Shown here one piece after another: positions 56,016-63,070 of a stretch of 64,000 bases of DNA. The translations under genes and the position numbers were made by a program. The notes beneath the pieces are model-generated. The model was not told the DNA's origin. It did no database searches and worked only from the letters and a program-made list of their open reading frames with translations. Position 1 is the stretch's first letter. Every line of letters begins with the position of its first letter. The DNA comes from JAZKFT01 sp963845495 (GTDB taxonomy: Bacteria > Bacteroidota > Bacteroidia > Chitinophagales > Chitinophagaceae), in contig CAWJTH010000104.1 of assembly GCA_963845495.1 (NCBI GenBank), positions 7,244 to 71,243 of the forward strand. Direction: 5' to 3'.

Positions 56016-58217
56016 CTATTGTAAAAAACTAGGCAAAGGAGAAATATCTGTAATGTTCATACCAGTTTGTTCTGGCTCTGGCGCCCCGCCATTTTCAGTT
56101 TTAATGTTGCTAGCGTGGTAGCGATAAGTAGTGTCGGATTTTAATTTAGTTTTAGGAGCCAGGGTATCTTTCGGCACATTTATTTTTGGCCCGTCATTTT
56201 CATCATTGTTTTGATCATCGCTTTGCTCTCCTTTTTTATTTTTATTTCTTTCATCCCTTTCCATTTTCTCCTTGGCTTCCCGGTCTATTCTTTCTTGGGT
56301 TTTCAAATCGTCGTTGGTCATAATCATTTCTTTATTAGCATCCCAACCGTAGCCGTTGCCCCAATCGTCTGTCCACCTACTACGGTGCCTATGGTTAAAA
56401 TCAATATTAAACCAGTCATAATCCCTTACCCGATCCGAGATTTTTATTTTCTTTCCTTCAGGCACAGCTATTACAACCAATACCCTTTGGTTTCTCCATT
56501 TATCGGTTCTTGCAACAAAAAAACCTTCGGGCAACACTAGCATATTTCCTTGTTGTTGTACATCGAAACGAATTTTATTAACCAAATCATCTGCATTTCT
56601 TACAGATCTGCCTTCACTAAATTTAACAACCTGCACATGGTATAAACTGTCGTTGCTTTTTACTACGTTTACCCTTACGTTATTGGCCAGTAAGCTATCT
56701 TCTCCTATGCTTGGAAAATTATGAAAATGTATCAAAGTATATTCATCGCTGGTGTTAAATGGTACTCCCAAATCCACATTCAATAAATTATTGGTTGGCT
56801 GTGTAATAAAAATTTCCTGTTCTTTACTTTGTTCTGAACTAAAATCCCTTGTTAAAAGTATAATCAATGCTATCACGCAAAAAAGACCGATAAACCAAAG
56901 ACTGGTAAATGTTACGCCCAAATACCTATTTTGGGTTCTTACCCTGCTTACCTTTCTAATAAACCAAACAATAATGGCAATGATTGGAACACCGATAAAC
57001 AACGCTAAACTTGCCCAAGCCAAGATATGCTGCATGGCACCGCTTAAAAAATAATCACGGATAGGTAGCACTTCGATACCGCTGCCCATTAATGCAACCA
57101 AGGCTACAAATAAGGAGAGTACGATCATTCCGCCTATAAAATAAATAAACGCCTTAATAATAATACCCAGTGCATGGCCAAGCCCAGAGCTATTTCTTCG
57201 TACTGCTTGAGATGCTTCGGAACCAAATCTTTTGCTATAATTCCCGATATTTTCTTTGGCTTCATTTCCGAATTTTTGCGCACTTGTTTTAAATTCCGCA
57301 CCCATTTTTTCGGCCCTATCTTTAAATTGGTTCAAATCGCCCATAATGGTATCGCGGATGCTGTTTACATCAACTTTCTCGCCTTTCATTTCCAATTTTT
57401 CAGAAGCTGTTTTTGCTTCTGGCACCACAATCCAAAGGATTACATAGGCTAAGAAAAAAGTACCACCACTAAATCCACCAATTTGTACCGACCAATCGAA
57501 AAAGAAATGATGACCGATTGATGTAATGATGCCTAAAATAAACGGTGCGGCAAAAATGATACGGGGAATGGCTGGGTTGATATCAAAATACTTGCCCAAA
57601 CCGCCGCACACACCTTGAAAAACCCTGTCTTCGGTATCGCGGTACAAGCGTTTACGCACGTTGTTAATAAGGCTAGTACTTGGCAGTACAATCCACAAAA
57701 TAATGTACAGTAAAAACCCGCTTCCGCCCAAAATAATAAGCAAAGCGAAAATAATACGAACAATTGCGGGGTCTAAATTCAAATAATGCGCAATACCGCT
57801 ACATACACCGCCCAATAATTTGTCGCTTTCATCGCGGTACAAGCGTTTTTTTGAAGTGGTTTCTTGATAAGCACCACCCGTTTGGGATTGTTGGCCAGCA
57901 TTGGGTTGGGCAGATGCCTGTGCGCCGCCGTGGGTTTGTGTATCTTCTTGCTCAGCTTGCTCAAAGTCTGACGGGCGTCCCATGTTGTTCATTACGGCTT
58001 CCACATCTTCATCGGCAATGCAGCTGGTACCTTTTTTCAAGCGTTCGTCAAATAGTTCGCCAATGCGGCTTTCTATGTCGTTTACAATTTCATCCCGCCC
58101 ATCTTCGTTAGAAAAATAGTTGCGGAGGCTAGTGATGTATTGTTGTAGCATTTCATAGGCCGATTCTTCGATCGGAACAACACGGCCTTGAAAGTTTATA
58201 TTGATTACCTTTTTCAT
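56016..58217 (-). CDS. tandem PspC-domain envelope-stress membrane protein
   Basis: 733 aa. Residues 1-95 are a soluble helical domain (VININFQGRVVPIEESAYEM, DEIVNDIESRIGELFDERLK) common ahead of PspC in Bacteroidota. PspC domain 1 lies at about 123-180 (KKRLYRDESDKLLGGVCSGI, LLYIILWIVLPS) and PspC domain 2 at about 188-268 (RKRLYRDTEDRVFQGVCGGL). An amphipathic helical stretch follows (FKDRAEKMGAEFKTSAQKFG), then three to four more membrane helices and a charged, partly beta C-terminal region with KEKMERDERNKNKKGEQSDD. PspC proteins respond to inner-membrane stress. The PadR gene upstream on the same strand is its likely regulator. Confidence 0.88.
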   Translation of the reverse strand: MKKVININFQGRVVPIEESAYEMLQQYITSLRNYFSNEDGRDEIVNDIESRIGELFDERLKKGTSCIADEDVEAVMNNMGRPSDFEQAEQEDTQTHGGAQASAQPNAGQQSQTGGAYQETTSKKRLYRDESDKLLGGVCSGIAHYLNLDPAIVRIIFALLIILGGSGFLLYIILWIVLPSTSLINNVRKRLYRDTEDRVFQGVCGGLGKYFDINPAIPRIIFAAPFILGIITSIGHHFFFDWSVQIGGFSGGTFFLAYVILWIVVPEAKTASEKLEMKGEKVDVNSIRDTIMGDLNQFKDRAEKMGAEFKTSAQKFGNEAKENIGNYSKRFGSEASQAVRRNSSGLGHALGIIIKAFIYFIGGMIVLSLFVALVALMGSGIEVLPIRDYFLSGAMQHILAWASLALFIGVPIIAIIVWFIRKVSRVRTQNRYLGVTFTSLWFIGLFCVIALIILLTRDFSSEQSKEQEIFITQPTNNLLNVDLGVPFNTSDEYTLIHFHNFPSIGEDSLLANNVRVNVVKSNDSLYHVQVVKFSEGRSVRNADDLVNKIRFDVQQQGNMLVLPEGFFVARTDKWRNQRVLVVIAVPEGKKIKISDRVRDYDWFNIDFNHRHRSRWTDDWGNGYGWDANKEMIMTNDDLKTQERIDREAKEKMERDERNKNKKGEQSDDQNNDENDGPKINVPKDTLAPKTKLKSDTTYRYHASNIKTENGGAPEPEQTGMNITDISPLPSFLQ

Positions 58218-58254
58218 GGTATAAAAAATTGAATGTTTAGGTTGCTATTTAGAG

Positions 58255-58450
58255 TTATGAGTTATGGGTTATGAATTAAGAATTATGAATTTAGAGTTAA
58301 GAGTTAAGGATTAAGAGGAATTAAGAATTATGAGTTAAGAATTATAAGTTATGTTATGTGTTTTGTTTTCTTGCATCTTGTTTTCTTGTATTCTTGTATT
58401 CTTGTTTTCTTGTATTCTTGTTTTCTTCTTGCATTCTTGTCTTCTTACTT
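58255..58450. repeat. two low-complexity tandem stretches
   Basis: From 58,255 to 58,350 run degenerate copies of GAATTAAGAATTATGAGTTA; from 58,366 to about 58,450 run copies of CTTGTATTCTTGTTTT. They fill most of the gap between PadR and PspC. No conserved phase, no coding capacity; they are likely replication-slippage products. Confidence 0.8.
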
Positions 58451-58477
58451 CTCATCTCCTTGCCTTCATGCCTTTCA

Positions 58478-58828
58478 TTAAGTTTCTCGTTTTGCTTCGG
58501 CCGATTGTTTTTTTACGGTTTCAACGGCGTTGGCCATTTCGTTCCAAGTGGTTTCCAGCTCGTTGTAAAAGGCCATCCCGCTTTCTGTAAGGCTAAAATA
58601 TTTGCGTGGCGGCCCACTGTTGCTTTCTACCCAACGGTAGCTAAGCATTCCGGCATTTTTTAACCTAGTAAGCAATGGATAAAGCGTCCCTTCAAATAAT
58701 TGGAAATTGGCCGCTTTCATTTTGTCGATAATATCACTCGGATAGGCTTCCCCTTGGCTTATCACCGAAAGCACGCAAAATTCCAAGACCCCTTTTCGCA
58801 TTTGGCTGGCGGTGTTTTCAATGTTCAT
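58478..58828 (-). CDS. PadR-family transcriptional regulator
   Basis: 116 aa from the ATG at 58,828; an upstream in-frame start at 58,885 adds 19 residues not typical of the family. PadR winged helix: MRKGVLEFCVLSVISQGEAY, PSDIIDKMKAANFQLFEGTL, YPLLTRLKNAGMLSYRWVES and NSGPPRKYFSLTESG, then a dimerisation helix (WNEMANAVETVKKQ). This is the short PadR-s2-like form without a long C-terminal domain. It sits 260 bp upstream of the PspC gene on the same strand, a common arrangement in Bacteroidota, and probably controls it. Confidence 0.92.
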   Translation of the reverse strand: MNIENTASQMRKGVLEFCVLSVISQGEAYPSDIIDKMKAANFQLFEGTLYPLLTRLKNAGMLSYRWVESNSGPPRKYFSLTESGMAFYNELETTWNEMANAVETVKKQSAEAKRET

Positions 58829-59264
58829 TTTTTTTACATTTAAAAGTTGATGTTCGGTTGTGTAGCGAGTAGGCTGTGGATACAAGGTCTAATATTTTAT
58901 TATGAACAGCGACTTTAAACCATTTTTCCGTCGTTCACAATACAAAGATATAGGTAGTATTCGGTACTATGTAAAACAAAGTACATGATATTTTTTTATA
59001 CCACCAATATTTTTTACAAAAAAATGGGTTCAAACGCAGTGGCAGTAACACTTTTCAGTAAAAAAATCTAGTAAAAAATATTTTCCCCAACTTTTAAAAA
59101 TGGTAAAATGGCTGGATAAACGGTAGTTCATTTTTTTTGTTTTGGCTTGTCAAAACAAAAAAATGACTTTTCAGAAATAATAATAGAAAATTAGCCACAT
59201 TATAGCAGCGATAAGTAAGTGCAATGGATGCACTCATAAATTTTGCAGCAACAAAAACTTGTGA
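58829..59264. other. intergenic region with an A/T hairpin
   Basis: It lies between the PadR start and the end of the minus-strand response regulator. Apart from the hairpin at 59,129-59,165 there is only AT-rich sequence. The PadR/PspC promoter should be in its left part. Confidence 0.4.
59129..59165 (-). terminator. A/T-rich terminator-like hairpin
   Basis: CATTTTTTTTGTTTTG (59,129) pairs with CAAAACAAAAAAATG (59,151) over a 6-nt loop, with one length mismatch in the T-run. It lies 100 bp past the stop of the minus-strand response regulator. The stem is weak in GC. Confidence 0.45.
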
Positions 59265-59624
59265 TTATGCCAGAAACCGACTGATCTGGGCTAATTTTTC
59301 TGCATTTAGGGGTTTTTCAATAAATTTACAGTGCTCATTTTTGTACGAAAAATCACTGCCTTCTTTGCGGTAAGCGCTCATTAAAACAACATTCATATTT
59401 GGATATTCGGGCAAAAGAATGGGCACTTTATCCCAACCGAAGCCGTCTGGCAGGTTATTATCCATAAATAAAAAATCAGGATGATAGGTTTTTAACTTAT
59501 CTATCCCGTCTGTAAGGTTATGGCTTACTTGCACTTGAAAAGATTTTCTTTCCAAATATGATTTAAGTAAGTAACAAAAGTCCTCTTCATCATCCACTAT
59601 CAACACTTTTCTAACGGTAGCCAT
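59265..59624 (-). CDS. single-domain response regulator
   Basis: 119 aa from the ATG at 59,624 (an upstream ATG at 59,636 is also possible). Receiver only: KVLIVDDEEDFCYLLKSYLE with acidic pair Asp11/Asp12, phosphoacceptor Asp55 in DFLFMDNNLPDGFGWD, Ser in VVLMSAYRKEG, and Lys in CKFIEKPLNAEKL. No output domain, so it acts by protein contact or as a phosphate relay. No kinase is adjacent; the PAS kinase at 4.6 kb lacks a partner but is far away. Confidence 0.88.
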   Translation of the reverse strand: MATVRKVLIVDDEEDFCYLLKSYLERKSFQVQVSHNLTDGIDKLKTYHPDFLFMDNNLPDGFGWDKVPILLPEYPNMNVVLMSAYRKEGSDFSYKNEHCKFIEKPLNAEKLAQISRFLA

Positions 59625-59807
59625 ATAGTTTTTCAATGCAAATATTTTACCCGCGGTTTGCCGATGAAAATAAATACATTATCCTAATTTATGTGTATGA
59701 TTTTCCCCAATAAAAAAAATACCTTTTTATTGGATTTAAACTTGCAATTTAGGTTTTGCTGGCAAGATAATTTAATTACCTTTCCAGTATAAATTAAAAC
59801 ATCAATT

Positions 59808-60059
59808 ATGAAGTCAAATACAAAAGTAATACTAGGCTTGGTAGCCGCAGCGGCAGCAGGCGCAGCAATAGGCATTCTTGCAACCTCAGAGGATGGAAAG
59901 AAGTTCAGGAAAAAAGTAAAAAATTCTGCCAGCGATGCGGCTGAAAATGTAAGTGATTGGTTACAAGCCAGAGCTGAAGATGTTAAAGACTTAAAAGAAA
60001 AAGCGCTTAAAAAGGGTAAAAAATGGAAAGACGAATTACAGGAAAGTGCCGAAATGTAA
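59808..60059 (+). CDS. YtxH-like small stress protein
   Basis: 83 aa. One N-terminal glycine/alanine-rich membrane helix (VILGLVAAAAAGAAIGILAT) with the motif SEDGKKFRKKVKNSASDAAE, then a charged amphipathic helix (VKDLKEKALKKGKKWKDELQ). This is the classic YtxH layout. Family members are envelope- or general-stress proteins of unknown mechanism. First of three plus-strand genes that look like one operon with the holin-like and 132-aa genes. Confidence 0.85.
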   Translation: MKSNTKVILGLVAAAAAGAAIGILATSEDGKKFRKKVKNSASDAAENVSDWLQARAEDVKDLKEKALKKGKKWKDELQESAEM

Positions 60060-60129
60060 TTAATCAATATAGCTTTTAAATAGGAAAACGAATGCAGGTC
60101 ATTCGTTTTTTCATAGCACCCAATATCCA

Positions 60130-60477
60130 ATGGAAAAAATTTTAGATAAAACAAAAGAGTTAGTTGAACATTCAAAAGAATACCTTGAGACCTATGCAAA
60201 ATATAAATTGTTGCAGGCTACAGAAAAAGTGGCCCAAGTTATTTCTGGTGTTGTGTATGCCGTTTTAGCATTGTTTTTTTTATTATTTATTTTAATGTTT
60301 CTGGGTATCGGAACTGGCATTTGGCTAGGTAATCTTACTCACAGTATGGTAGCGGGCTTTTTATGTGTAGCAGGAATTTTTCTACTAATTTTTATTCTGC
60401 TTTTTATGCTACGCAAAAAGTTGGTTATTCCTTTTTTCAATAATCTTATTATTAGTATATTAAATGTCAAAGAATAA
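60130..60477 (+). CDS. holin-superfamily-like small membrane protein
   Basis: 115 aa. A cytoplasmic helical N-terminus (ILDKTKELVEHSKEYLETYA) is followed by two membrane helices (VVYAVLALFFLLFILMFLGI and MVAGFLCVAGIFLLIFILLF) with a short loop and a basic turn (RKKLVIPFFNN). This matches the Bacteroidota proteins usually named phage holin family or competence/holin-like. There are no phage genes nearby. It overlaps the next gene by 14 bp, so translation is coupled. Confidence 0.8.
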   Translation: MEKILDKTKELVEHSKEYLETYAKYKLLQATEKVAQVISGVVYAVLALFFLLFILMFLGIGTGIWLGNLTHSMVAGFLCVAGIFLLIFILLFMLRKKLVIPFFNNLIISILNVKE

Positions 60478-60862
60478 AAAAAATAATTTTAGCGAAGAAC
60501 ACCAGCTTGAAATGGCTAGATTAAAGGCTTTATTGGAAACCAAATCAAACCAAATAAAAGCTGACGTAGAAGGTATAAAAGATGAATTTAAACCAGTGCA
60601 AGATGTGGTTGGTTCTATCGGAAAATTTGGATCAAAAGATAGTAAACGAAAACTGTTATATGCCGGGGTTGATATTTCAATGGCTTTGCTTACAAAGAAA
60701 ATAGTGGTTACAAAATCGTCTTGGTTTAACAATTTAGCATTGCCAATTCTAGTACGTTCCTTGTCTACAGAGAAAGTTGAAACCAAAGAAAAAGGCGCTT
60801 TTGATGTAATTAGTGTTTATGTAAAAAACTGGCTTACTAAAAAAATACCGGCTTTGCGATAG
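60464..60862 (+). CDS. hypothetical protein of the YtxH/holin-like operon
   Basis: 132 aa. A charged N-terminus (MSKNKKNNFSEEHQLEMARL) forms a coiled helix, then KPVQDVVGSIGKFGSKDSKR and a weakly hydrophobic middle (LLYAGVDISMALLTKKIVVT), ending with an amphipathic helix (VISVYVKNWLTKKIPALR). It may associate with the membrane. No named family was recognised, but co-occurrence with YtxH and holin-like genes is common in Bacteroidota. Its last 26 bp overlap the end of the convergent response regulator. Confidence 0.75.
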   Translation: MSKNKKNNFSEEHQLEMARLKALLETKSNQIKADVEGIKDEFKPVQDVVGSIGKFGSKDSKRKLLYAGVDISMALLTKKIVVTKSSWFNNLALPILVRSLSTEKVETKEKGAFDVISVYVKNWLTKKIPALR

Positions 60863-61277
60863 TTGCTGTTTCGAACCAATAATTACTGATTTGTTTTATG
60901 GTTTTTATCAATTCATTAAAACCACTAGGCTTAACAATATATGTGTTTGCACCTAATTCGTAGCATTTATTTACTTCTTTTTCATTATTAGTTGTAGTAA
61001 AAACAACCACAGGAATTTTCTTTAAAATAATATCGCTTTTTAATTCTTTTAATACTTCCCGCCCATCTTTTAAAGGCATATTTAAATCGAGTAAGATAAA
61101 GCCTGGCAATTCTGCTTGGCTTTTTTTGGATACAATATTATTAAGTTGTTCCATTAAAACAACACCGTTTTCAACAAAAGATAATTTGCCCGGATAGCCC
61201 GATTCTTCAAATGCTGTACTTAATAAAAACCGATCGTCTGCATCGTCTTCTGCTATGATAATTAATGTTTTGTGCAT
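60837..61277 (-). CDS. Rcp1/CheY-type response regulator
   Basis: 146 aa, receiver only: LIIIAEDDADDRFLLSTAFE, phosphoacceptor Asp64 in FILLDLNMPLKDGREVLKEL, Thr in VVVFTTTNNEKEVN, and Lys in ANTYIVKPSGFNELI. The long loop between helix 2 and strand 3 and the final helix fit the Rcp1-type regulators that pair with phytochrome- or PAS-type kinases. No output domain and no adjacent kinase. Its 3' end overlaps the convergent operon gene by 26 bp, so transcripts of the two strands can pair. Confidence 0.9.
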   Translation of the reverse strand: MHKTLIIIAEDDADDRFLLSTAFEESGYPGKLSFVENGVVLMEQLNNIVSKKSQAELPGFILLDLNMPLKDGREVLKELKSDIILKKIPVVVFTTTNNEKEVNKCYELGANTYIVKPSGFNELIKTIKQISNYWFETATIAKPVFF

Positions 61278-61418
61278 ATCGTCTAATTTGCTTGCCAGTC
61301 ATCTTGGTTAAATCTTTCCACAACTAATATTATTTGTTAAGCTATCCCGCTCTTATTTAGATGGCGCAATTTTTGCACAATTGTGTAAAAATGATTGATA
61401 ACAAATAAATCGATTGCC

Positions 61419-61613
61419 ATGCAAACTAACCAAATTTCGTCAAAGGAAAAAAACCAATCTCCAAGATTACCGAATAATCCGGATCAAAAAAATAGCCAAG
61501 GTAAAACTGAAACGAAAGAGGAAAAAAACAAAGACCCAAAAGCAAAAAAAAATCGCTATTGGGAACCTCTTATACCAAGGTCTAATACAAAAGATAGGCT
61601 TGAGATATGGTAA
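61419..61613 (+). CDS. small basic hypothetical protein, 64 aa
   Basis: ATG at 61,419 (a TTG at 61,395 is less likely). The product is hydrophilic and disordered in look: MQTNQISSKEKNQSPRLPNN, then QGKTETKEEKNKDPKAKKNR and a conserved-looking end YWEPLIPRSNTKDRLEIW. No family was recognised. A good terminator follows 52 bp after the stop, which supports a real, separately expressed gene. Confidence 0.55.
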   Translation: MQTNQISSKEKNQSPRLPNNPDQKNSQGKTETKEEKNKDPKAKKNRYWEPLIPRSNTKDRLEIW

Positions 61614-61664
61614 GTTTCATAAGAAATTGGTTTAATTAAAAAGATTGGTTTAATTAATTTAACT

Positions 61665-61689
61665 AAAAGCTCCTTATGGGGCTTTTTTT
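61665..61689 (+). terminator. rho-independent terminator
   Basis: AAAAGCTCC pairs with GGGGCTTTT (one T-G pair) over a TTAT loop, followed by a T-run. It follows the 64-aa gene. Confidence 0.8.
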
Positions 61690-61857
61690 GTTTAAGATTC
61701 GCGTTTAGATATTTCTAATAAGTAACTTTTACTGTTTATTCTGGCTTATTTTTAAATTAATAATTATTATCTATTTCAATTTTTTTGTTTTAAATAACAC
61801 CATTCAAATTTTATGCTAAAACATTAAAATTATAAATGCAACTTAATTCCATAATAA

Positions 61858-61882
61858 AAGGACGATTAATTGGATCGTCCTT
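61858..61882 (-). terminator. terminator of the DUF1328 gene
   Basis: AAGGACGAT (61,858) and ATCGTCCTT (61,874) form a perfect 9-bp stem with a 7-nt loop. On the minus strand it is followed by TTATTATG-type sequence. It lies 21 bp past the DUF1328 stop. Confidence 0.75.
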
Positions 61883-61903
61883 AAAATTATCTGTTTATCA
61901 AAA

Positions 61904-62065
61904 TTAAACTTTGCTTCGCCCAAAAATTAACGACAACAAGAACAAAACAATAAAAATTGTAAATAAAATCCTAGCAATACCTACAGCTCCTGCTGCAATA
62001 CCACCAAAACCAAAGATGGCGGCTATAATTGCTATAATTAAAAATGTGACTGTCCATCTTAGCAT
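61904..62065 (-). CDS. DUF1328 (YtjA-like) small membrane protein, 53 aa
   Basis: The minus strand from the ATG at 62,065 encodes MLRWTVTFLIIAIIAAIFGF, then GGIAAGAVGIARILFTIFIV and LFLLSLIFGRSKV, stop at 61,904. The two membrane helices with GFGGIAAGAVGIA(R/K) between them are the DUF1328 signature, and 53 residues is the normal length. Members are stress-induced inner-membrane proteins of unknown mechanism. Monocistronic, with its own terminator. The nearby YtxH and holin-like genes make this a small membrane-stress neighbourhood. Confidence 0.88.
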   Translation of the reverse strand: MLRWTVTFLIIAIIAAIFGFGGIAAGAVGIARILFTIFIVLFLLSLIFGRSKV

Positions 62066-62235
62066 AGTTGTAAGTTTTATATAAGCATTGTTTAAAAAAC
62101 CATGCCATTTGTTTTTCTACTATAATGAATTAAAGCTGATGCGTTATTAAATGTTTCAATGGCTGGAATATGCTTTTAAAATATGTGTTTAATTTTTGCA
62201 AATCTGCACTTAATATTAAATTAATATTGAAGTAA

Positions 62236-62265
62236 TTGCTTTTAATTGATTTTAGTATATATTTG
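62236..62265 (+). promoter_or_regulatory. Bacteroidota-type promoter
   Basis: TTG at 62,236-62,238 and TATATTTG at 62,258-62,265 are separated by 19 bp, fitting the TTG-N19-TAnnTTTG form of the main Bacteroidota sigma factor. It would start a leader of about 220 nt before the secreted-protein gene at 62,492. Confidence 0.6.
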
Positions 62266-62491
62266 CATTGCAACAAAGTTCATAAATAGCTTGAACATCC
62301 CCAGCGTTGCGTAATTTTGAATTCAAGACAAACGTTTTTGTCTTTGCCGTTTGAGCATCCAGTTCCAGTTTACTGGACGAGATTTCTGCCTTTGGAAATT
62401 TTAATTTAACCTAAAAATTTAATTAGCTTGATTTGGCTTTTATCAGCCACATCTGTAAGTCTGCATTGTTAATTATTAAACTTAAAAGATT
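62266..62491 (+). promoter_or_regulatory. structured 5' leader
   Basis: Between the promoter and the ATG at 62,492 are two clear hairpins: AAGACAAA-CGTT-TTTGTCTT (62,325-62,344) and TCCAG-TTTA-CTGGA (62,364-62,377). Two loosely similar phrases, TTGAACATCCCCAG and TTGAGCATCCAG, precede them. No known riboswitch was recognised. A regulatory role is inference. Confidence 0.4.
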
Positions 62492-62911
62492 ATGAAAACG
62501 AACAACTTCAAAACAGTAATCGCCGCACTTACCGTATTCTCTTTCTTTGCAACTATGCCAACCGTTCAATCTTTGGCCAATAAAAATAATTCAATTGCTG
62601 CACAAGCTGCGCAACCAACTATAAATGTAAAAGTATTGGGTCAACAAGATGAATATGTGATCTTACAGATTGATTTGCAACAATCTATGGATCAAAGTTC
62701 AAGGTTGATAATCAATGATGACAAAGGTGTAAGCATGTACGAAGAAACTGTAAGCGGCAAAACATTTAGCCGTAAAATAAAAGTAGCGCCATCAGAAATT
62801 GGCAAAATTGAAGTGGTATTTAGCACCCCGGGCGCTGAAGCCAAAAAGATTTACGCCATCAACGTAGCGTTGGTTGCAAAAGTTAATATAACCGAAGTAG
62901 CAAAATTTTAA
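62492..62911 (+). CDS. secreted protein of unknown function, 139 aa
   Basis: Signal peptide MKTNNFKTVIAALTVFSFFA, cleaved near QSLA or AAQAAQ. The mature part is a short beta-rich domain (INVKVLGQQDEYVILQIDLQ, SSRLIINDDKGVSMYEETVS, TFSRKIKVAPSEIGKIEVVF, KKIYAINVALVAKVNITEVA). The phrase LQIDLQQSMDQSSRLIINDD resembles small periplasmic Bacteroidota proteins built like a single Ig-type or T9SS-like beta sandwich, but without a sorting motif. No family was assigned. It has its own promoter, a long leader and a strong terminator, so it is likely well expressed. Confidence 0.75.
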   Translation: MKTNNFKTVIAALTVFSFFATMPTVQSLANKNNSIAAQAAQPTINVKVLGQQDEYVILQIDLQQSMDQSSRLIINDDKGVSMYEETVSGKTFSRKIKVAPSEIGKIEVVFSTPGAEAKKIYAINVALVAKVNITEVAKF

Positions 62912-62941
62912 TTCTTAAAAAAACAATCAACCTGAAAATGC

Positions 62942-62972
62942 AAGCCACCCGTTTTATGCGGGTGGCTTTTTG
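62942..62972 (+). terminator. rho-independent terminator
   Basis: AAGCCACCCG and CGGGTGGCTT form a perfect 10-bp stem over TTTTATG, followed by TTTTGTTTG. It ends the secreted-protein transcript. Confidence 0.9.
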
Positions 62973-63070
62973 TTTGTTATACCCTTATCTCAGTTTTATT
63001 TAACCAACAGATAAGCAAATTTGAATGGCAAATTATAACTTGTGCCTTTTACATAATATATTGTGGCAAA

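Noticed and set aside
60130..60477. Prophage, because of the holin-like gene
   Set aside because: No other phage gene is present; this holin-like family is a normal chromosomal stress gene beside YtxH in Bacteroidota.
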